Source: Acanthamoeba sp. SK_2022b
Taxonomy: Eukaryota; Discosea; Longamoebia; Acanthamoebidae
DNA length: 64,000 nucleotides
Assembly (NCBI GenBank): GCA_027943245.1
Contig: JANDJZ010000024.1
Coordinates: 1-64,000, forward strand
Direction of reading: 5' to 3'
Of the stretch, positions 58,124 through 64,000 are shown piece after piece. Under the pieces are notes generated by a model that was not told the DNA's origin, searched no databases, and saw only the letters and a program-made list of their open reading frames with translations. Both the position numbers and the translations under genes were made by a program. Within the stretch, counting starts at the first letter, position 1, and every line of letters begins with the position of its first letter.

Positions 58124-59171
58124 TCACCACACGAAGGGGATGACGCCCTTGCGCGTCTTGGGGTAGTCGTTGAACTTCTTCTGGTACCACTGGTGGTGCT
58201 GCACGCCGCGCGGGGCGGTGTTGCTGAAGGTGAAGAAGGCAAAGGCCAGGGCCACCACCGACCAGGAGGCCAGCGCGAAGCCCGTCCACTCGAGTATCTC
58301 GCCAAAGAAGTTGGCGCCCGACACGTACTCGAACATGCCTCCCCTCGGGATCTTGTACGCTGTCTCGCCTGTCGCCCCTCTCGTCAGTAAATAAACTGAA
58401 GAGGTAGACGAGAGAGATGGAGGGAGGAGTCTACCGGGCTTGCGAAGGTTGCGAAGAATGGAGTCGGCTTGGATGTTGATGAACATGCCGGTGAAGAAGA
58501 GGACGATGCCCACGATGAATCGCGGATCATAAACCCAGTTGTCGGGGTACACCGCGTAGCGCGTGTGGTAGCGTCCCTGCGCCGGAGGGGAGTGCCAGTC
58601 AGCGCACGTGTATGAGCCATGCGTGTGGTGGCTGACGACGCGCATTATGTTGAGGGAGGAGGTGGGCAACCTGCATGTAGCCATTGCCAAGGCAGAAGAC
58701 GAAGGCCATGAGGACGAGGACGGCGGGCGTGGGCTTGCCTCCGCGGATGAGGAACGGAAACACGAACGACCGCTGGACGTAGTGCACCAGGAACAGACCA
58801 ATCAACACCCTATTGACCAGCCCTGTCAAGCTCGCCTCACTCCCTACGCCCACGGCAACATTAATCAATAATAAAACAAAAAAGAGTGTGCTACGCTTCG
58901 GTATACCGAAGAAGAGGCAGATTAGGGGGACGAAGACGGAGGGACACTCTTGAACCACCCAGGCAAGACGAGCGGGAATACGCGGGCCGTAGGCGGCGCC
59001 GGCCTCGTGGCTGTAGCGTCCATAGGGGGCGCGGATGGTGAGCGACGCTATGAAGGTCAGCAAGCCGCTGCCGAGCATGATGTAGCCTGCCCACTGCAGG
59101 AACTTCTCCTCATCGATGTCCAGCCACGGCACCGCGACCGCGCCACTCGACCTCACTCCCGCTTCAACCAT
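58124..59171 (-). CDS. Steroid 5-alpha-reductase-type enzyme (SRD5A family)
   Basis: ER membrane NADPH-dependent 3-oxo-5-alpha-steroid 4-dehydrogenase family. It begins MVEAGVRSSGAVAVPWLDID. Several hydrophobic helices follow (AGYIMLGSGLLTFIASL, VFVPLICLFFG). Conserved blocks are RVLIGLFLVHYVQRSFVFPF, LIRGGKPTP, PRFIVGIVLFFTGMFINI, GGMFEYVSGANFFGEILEW, and the C-terminal WYQKKFNDYPKTRKGVIPFVW. The last three are the family's catalytic-region signatures, with HQWYQKKF..YPK close to the end as expected. Three introns: after ICLFFG (phase restored at SEASLTG), after NGYMQ and around ILRNLRKPG. Full family length at about 260 residues. Substrate unknown; amoebae use it for sterol biosynthesis-type reductions or trans-2-enoyl reduction (inference). 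Confidence 0.92.
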
Positions 59172-59593
59172 GGCGTTTGTTTGTCTCCGAAAAACTGCCT
59201 GCAATTTATGTCTTTCCCCCGCCTTTTCCTAATTGGGGGAAAAGGTGATCATGACCGCGGACCCCAGATGCGCGTGTGTAGTGGCAGTTTCATACCAACC
59301 TGATCAAAATAGGAAGCCCTACGCCACGGTCGGGAGTAAACGCGTCTTCTATGACTACAAGTTTGCGCTTGCGAATCTTCTCTTGAGCCCTCAGCCGGAG
59401 AGCAAGTAAGTGGGACAAGACAAGTGGCAAGACATCATGGTCCAGCGTATATTTTGTACAACGTTGACACACGCAAGCTCGAGCGTTGTCGTTTTGGGAG
59501 AAGCGGGAGCGCACACCAGAGGTTGGACAGACGGGCGGGGGGTGGGCCGGGGCGGTAGAGCATACAAAATTGGAGGATAGAGTCGCCCTTGTG
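59172..59593. other. Intergenic, reductase promoter / VPS50 3'-UTR
   Basis: 422 bp between two tandem minus-strand genes. Plus-strand frames here do not look coding. No TATA box was recognised. Confidence 0.4.
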
Positions 59594-60332
59594 TCATGCC
59601 GTGGGCTGGGTGGTCCTTCGCTCCTTCTCGAGATCGCCGAGCACCTGCAGGATCTCGGACCGCTGCTTGCGCTTGATGGGGAGAGAGTTGACGAGGCCCA
59701 GCAGCTGCTTGTGCGTGTAGTCGCCATAGTGAGTTCGGAACCACTGAGGCAGACCCGTCTCGGGCTCGTAGAAGGCGCTGATGAAGGCGTCCAGTCGCTC
59801 GGCCTCGGGGATGGCCTTGAGGGCGAGCATCTTCTTCAAGCTCGACTGCAGGGTCTGGAAGTCGAGCTTCATGAGGCCGCGGCCCTCGAACGAACACTTG
59901 CGCACGCGCGAGAAGCCGTCGATGAGAACGTCCACCACGTGGCCGCACGCCGCCTGCAGCATCGCGTTGTAGGCTCCGGCCGGCAGGCCGCCTCTCTTGC
60001 GCACGCCTTCCAGCTGCGTCTGTGCGGTGTCCATCATCGCAAGAGAGAGGGTCAGGCGCAACACGCAACAGGCCACGAGCAAGCAGGCGCACCTTGAATC
60101 GCTGGAATTCTTTGACCATGGGGTCGACGTAGGAGTTGTGGTCCATGCCCAGGTCCTTGATGTCCCACTTGCAGCTGGCGATCTTGGCCGGCAGACCCTC
60201 GTAGTGGAGCATGTGGGTGGCGGCGCACTTGTAGATGCCGGTCTGCAGGTGCGGCAGCATCTCGACCGTCTGCTCGTAGAACTTGCCGCAGTACTGCTCC
60301 CGCGCCTTGGGCAGCTGGCTCTGTGTGCGTGC

Positions 60333-60376
<44 letters not shown>

Positions 60377-60793
60377 CCTCTCAGCGCCGGCCGAAAAGGC
60401 GGCAGTCGGTGGAGAGCGGTGAGCTTACCTGCAGGCGATTCTTTACGGCGATGAGCGCGCTGTACATGAAGGAGAGGGTCTCGGCGGCGACCACGCGCTC
60501 GGCGAGCGCCGCGGCGTTGGCATCGGACGTGTCGACGCCTCCCGAGAGGTGGGCCTCCTGCATGACGCGTCGTGTCGGGTGAGCAAGCTGCAACGCCAAA
60601 TGGGAGGAGGAGTTAAAGGCCGAGCGAGGATAGGCGTACGTCGATGGCGAACTTGCGCTTCTCCTGACCTGCCTCGTGGATGAGCTGCGCGCGGATGCGG
60701 GAGAGACAGGCGGCGAGGTACGGATGCAGGTGACGCGGCACGACCACCACCTCCTGCGCCGAATCACCACCCGTGGCCGCCATCACGCCTGTG

Positions 60794-60863
<70 letters not shown>

Positions 60864-61126
60864 GAGGCGCTGTTGTGAATGTGCGAGGATGCCGCTGAGG
60901 TCAGGTTCGTGAGCGTGCCTGCGGCGACCATGGACATCGTGGAGACGATGCTGTTGTTGCCGGTGGAGTCGGGGTCCTCCTTCTCCTTGCCAAAGAACGA
61001 ATACACGGTGTAGACGTAATACTGGAAGAGATGGGTGACCCCCACGAATATCTCGAACGAGATGGGGCGCAGCAGGACCTACCACGCACACATCATCATC
61101 ATCATCATCATCAGCGCGTGTGCTTT

Positions 61127-61194
<68 letters not shown>

Positions 61195-61685
61195 GCAGAA
61201 TGGGAAGAGGTATACCATGAGCTGGAGGTATTTGCCGATGTACTGCAGGAACCGAATGCCGGACGAAGCCACGACGGGACCCTCCTCGCATATCGCCGGG
61301 GGTCGGTCCACCTCGCCCGCGCCATCACCCTCGTCCACGTAGGACGCGTAGAGCGCCGGGTTCACCGCCTCCTCCTCCCGGCTCGACTACCGAACGACAA
61401 GCCACAGCAACGTTAGCTGTGTGCAAGACGCGCTGTGTGCAAGGGGGGGGGGAAAGGTGTACGTCAGGTTCGCCGTTTTGGGAGGCGTCGATGTCGCCGT
61501 TCGCTTCTTCGTCGGCGTCGTTGTCGCCCAGCCGAGCAAACGGGCTTCCGTGACTGACGTACCACTCGAAGCCCGCGCTCTTGGCCTCTGCCTTTCCGCC
61601 GTCGTTGCTCTTTGTCATAAACTCCTTAAACTCCTTGATATCTGATCGTCGCACGCGGTACAGTGGTGCAAGTGTGCGTGCGTGC

Positions 61686-61736
<51 letters not shown>

Positions 61737-63154
61737 GTGAGAATCAAACCACAAGTGCGCATATGTGCAGACAGAGGTACCCAAGGCGCTGAAGCTGGGG
61801 TTGACGGGCATTCTGACCCACGTCTCGGCCTCCAAAATGGCGGGCAGGTCCTCGAGCCGTCGCTTGTGTTCGCGGAGGAAGAACTCCTTGCTCTGCTTCT
61901 TGATCGACGCCAGCAGCCCGTGCGATGTGCTCTGGCTGAACGAATCACCGATCTCCGCGAACTGCACCCGCAACGCAAGCATTTGGGGGGGGAGAGGGAC
62001 ACGCGTGACTGCGGTGAGGCGCTGGAGGAGTGGCAGTGGTGGTTTGGTAGGCGGGGATTGGGGGGTGAATTGGGTGTCACGTGTAACCTGTTCGAGGACG
62101 GACAAAATCTGCAAAAATTGGTCGAGCTGAAGCGAGGCAAAGTCGGCGATGGCCAACAGGGCCGAGACCTTGCGCTGCATCTCCGTCCACAGCGTCTTGC
62201 GGAACCGCTCGAGGCCTGGATGGACCACGTCAGGCCCCAACCACGTGGCGCGTCGGCGCGAGGCGACGGGAGGCGCGCACCGCTGTGAACCTCGGCGAGG
62301 TAGGCGCTGGTGTCGACATCGACCGGGTAGTGCTTGTGCCAGAGGCACATCCGGTGCATGGCAAAGAGGAGCAGAGTGAGGCGGTGCAGGAGATCGGTGA
62401 GACACGTCGGCAAGCTGTCCTGCGACAGGGTCTTGCACAGCTCTCGGAAATTGGCGGCCTGCGCCTCCCCCGCCGTCGTTGCCGCCGTTGCCGCTCCGTC
62501 TGTCACTGATGACCACCGAGACCCACGCACGCACACTGTGAGGGCGCTCTCCACGTGTACTTTGTGTCGCGCGTGCGCGTCGTGAACGTGTGTGCGGGGG
62601 AGGGGTTGGGCGCGGACGCTTGGCTTTGTCGGCCTTGGCGGGGATGTAGGGCTGGAGGGCATCCAAGGACTCGGCGTGCAGCGCTGCAAGCCAGTGGCGC
62701 TGAAGTCGCTCCAGCAGACGATCGGATTTGCCAATCAGACGATACGCCAGCACGGCCTGCAAAATACCACGTTTTCCCCATTGAGCTCTTCACAGGCACA
62801 CAACCACACACACAACAACAACAACAACAACAACACAATAAATGGAGGACAAGAGAGGCCATGTACGGGCTTGTAGCGCGAGGCGTCGAATTGTCGGCAG
62901 GAGTCGCCGAGCGCTGAGTCGAGCGACTTCTGTACGGAGGAGTAGGCGGCTTGAATGCGCCCGGCCAGTCCGCGGGAGGCCACGAACGCCGACATGCTGA
63001 TGGTCTTCTGTCGACACTCCAGGCACAGCTCGACCGCATGGGCAAAGTCTCCCGATTCGGCCGCCTGGCGTGCCCGGTCCTCCACATCCATGATGGACTG
63101 CATTGTAGTCAACTTGGCAATCACCTGTTGTTGTTGTTGTCGTCGTCGTCGTCG

Positions 63155-63192
<38 letters not shown>

Positions 63193-63940
63193 GAGACAAA
63201 AAAAGTGCGGTGAGTTGACGAATCCCGACAGTGGCGAGTTCGGTAGTGGGCGGAGTGGCAAAGAAGTGTGTGTGACCTGCTCGGTGATGCACGTCCGTCG
63301 GTAGTTGGAGAGGACGGAGAAGCAGGTCTTGCCCAGGGCATTCTTGCTGGCGGCCAGCTTGTGCCTGGCGGCCTTGCACAGAAACGCCGCCAGGTGCAGA
63401 TCGGAGCCCACCTGCTGCACCTGTGACATTCCCTGGACTGTCGAGACGAGAACGTGAGCACGAACTCGCGCGTCTGAGCGTGTGCGTGTGCGGAGTGTAC
63501 CGAAGGCGCTGTAGCTCTTGATGACACGGTCGGCAAGGGAAGCCTCGAGGAGCTCCCGCTGCCGTTCCCTGCGCTTGATCTCCTTGGTGAGCCACTGCTC
63601 GTCGAAGTTGGGCGATAGCTGGCTGAAGAGCTCCTCCACTGGATCAAAGTCCGGCGTGTAGTAACGTGCATCGACAGACTTGACAAGCTCTTCATCCGTC
63701 TCGCGCTCTTCCTCTTCGTTCTCGGGCCCCTGTCAATCAAAGTTGGTAATTCGATTATGCACCAAACTAAGAGGCTTTCCGAGGCGATCACTATTCACAT
63801 CCAAAGAGCTGCCGACGTGGCGGCAGTGACACTGTTTTTTTCATTAATCGGCAAATGATTACCTCATTTTGAACGGTTTCCTCTTCCGGCTCCTTCTTCT
63901 CCTTGGGCGCCCCCTTCTTGAAAAGCTGCAAGAAATCCAT
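59594..63940 (-). CDS. VPS50: VPS50 / syndetin (CCDC132)
   Basis: Subunit of the EARP tethering complex, which shares VPS51-53 with GARP and acts in endosomal recycling. It begins MDFLQLFKKGAPKEKKEPEE. The N-terminal coiled-coil region has ARYYTPDFDPVEELFSQL, AARHKLAASKNALGKTCFSV, and the syndetin block TTMQSIMDVEDRARQAAESGDF, CLECRQKTISM. Helical tether blocks follow, with YASYVDEGDGAGEVD and FLQYIGKYLQLM. The conserved end of the syndetin C domain is GGLPAGAYNAMLQAACGH, VLIDGFSRVRKCSFEGRGLM, then PQWFRTHYGDYTHKQLLGLV and EILQVLGDLEKERRT. At about 900 residues it fits the family. A predicted 5' untranslated stretch of only about 60 bp remains before the window ends. About 18 introns, several made of CA, TG or TTG repeats. 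Confidence 0.9.
60321..60374. repeat. (TG)n microsatellite in VPS50 intron
   Basis: TGCG then TG units on the plus strand, reading as (CA)n in the minus-strand transcript. Confidence 0.95.
60796..60861. repeat. (CA)n microsatellite in VPS50 intron
   Basis: Pure CA units, (GU)n in the transcript, just upstream in transcript order of the exon for GVMAATGGDSAQEV. Confidence 0.95.
61090..61194. repeat. (ATC)n and (TG)n in VPS50 intron
   Basis: Seven or more ATC units (61090-61112), then a long TG tract (from about 61130), both in one intron. Confidence 0.9.
61690..61736. repeat. (TG)n microsatellite in VPS50 intron
   Basis: TGCG units followed by a TG tract, read as (CA)n in the transcript. 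Confidence 0.95.
63124..63193. repeat. (TTG)n/(TCG)n trinucleotide tract in VPS50 intron
   Basis: TTG units, a TCG patch, then 15 or more TTG units. Read as CAA in the minus-strand transcript; poly-Gln, Asn and Thr readings are not coding. Confidence 0.95.
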
Positions 63941-64000
63941 CACGGGTGCTCGCCCTCCCCTCGCTGTTCTGCAATAAGTATTTTTTGTATTCAAAAATCA

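Noticed and set aside
2626..61736. Long ORFs of alternating Cys-Val, Thr-His or poly-Val/Asn/Leu across repeats
   Set aside because: They are translations of intronic microsatellites and overlap no conserved protein block.
1..64000. tRNA or rRNA genes
   Set aside because: No cloverleaf B-box (GGTTCRANNCC) with paired stems, and no rRNA-like conserved blocks, were seen in the gaps.

Overview
The window is protist nuclear DNA, most likely from Acanthamoeba or a close amoebozoan. This rests on GC-rich exons with C/G-ending codons, very dense genes cut by many short GT-AG introns (about 70-230 bp where I placed them), introns full of (CA)n/(TG)n and homopolymer C runs, and a set of deeply conserved eukaryotic proteins that includes amoebozoan-style ones such as a tandem (coronin-7 type) coronin and a MEKK-alpha-like kinase/F-box/WD40 protein. 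No operons, ribosome-binding sites, CRISPR arrays, rRNA or tRNA genes were seen. The species is an inference; no ribosomal marker is present.

I read 22 protein-coding genes. Left to right: a decayed PiggyBac-type transposase (about 400-1790, minus); PB1/MEKK/F-box/WD40 kinase (2180-8800, minus); coronin 7 (9297-14223, plus); Ras (14524-15537, plus); La-type RNA-binding protein (15757-16984, plus); Rab18-like GTPase (17179-18232, minus); a 112-residue membrane protein (18549-19204, minus); dynamitin (19316-21215, plus); a TRAPPC13/14-like protein (21348-24571, plus); PHAX (24740-26344, plus); an ariadne-type RBR ubiquitin ligase with UIM-like C-terminal motifs (26437-29879, plus); SNAPC1 (29984-31884, plus); ribosomal protein L6 (32017-32824, minus); Tousled-like kinase with an N-terminal SANT/Myb-like module (33454-36638, plus); WDR24 (36986-41293, plus); p23 co-chaperone (41601-42430, plus); a second PiggyBac scrap (about 42640-43010, minus); MDM12 (43038-44320, plus); a 1.6 kb gap with nothing recognised; UBC12 (45913-46888, minus); a secreted TSP3-like repeat protein (47088-48085, minus); TRAPPC10 (48225-54444, minus); SRP72 (54626-57994, plus); steroid 5-alpha-reductase family enzyme (58124-59171, minus); VPS50/syndetin (59594-63940, minus).

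Functional themes recur, though linkage in such a genome need not mean co-regulation. Membrane traffic: a Rab18-like GTPase, TRAPPC10, a TRAPPC13/14-like protein, VPS50, coronin 7 and dynamitin. Small-RNA biology: La, PHAX (snRNA export), SNAPC1 (snRNA transcription) and SRP72 (SRP RNA). Signalling and proteostasis: Ras, MEKK/F-box kinase, Tousled-like kinase, WDR24 (GATOR2), RBR ligase, UBC12 (NEDD8 conjugation), p23.

The most unusual things are the PB1-kinase-F-box-WD40 fusion (joined by an intron that skips an apparent stop), the SANT-Tousled kinase architecture, the strand-biased intronic C runs, GU repeats lying against splice sites, a likely 6-nt microexon, and a perfect hairpin inside the dead transposase. 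CDS coordinates below run from start codon to stop codon and include introns; splice junctions were read by eye and only those quoted were checked base by base.
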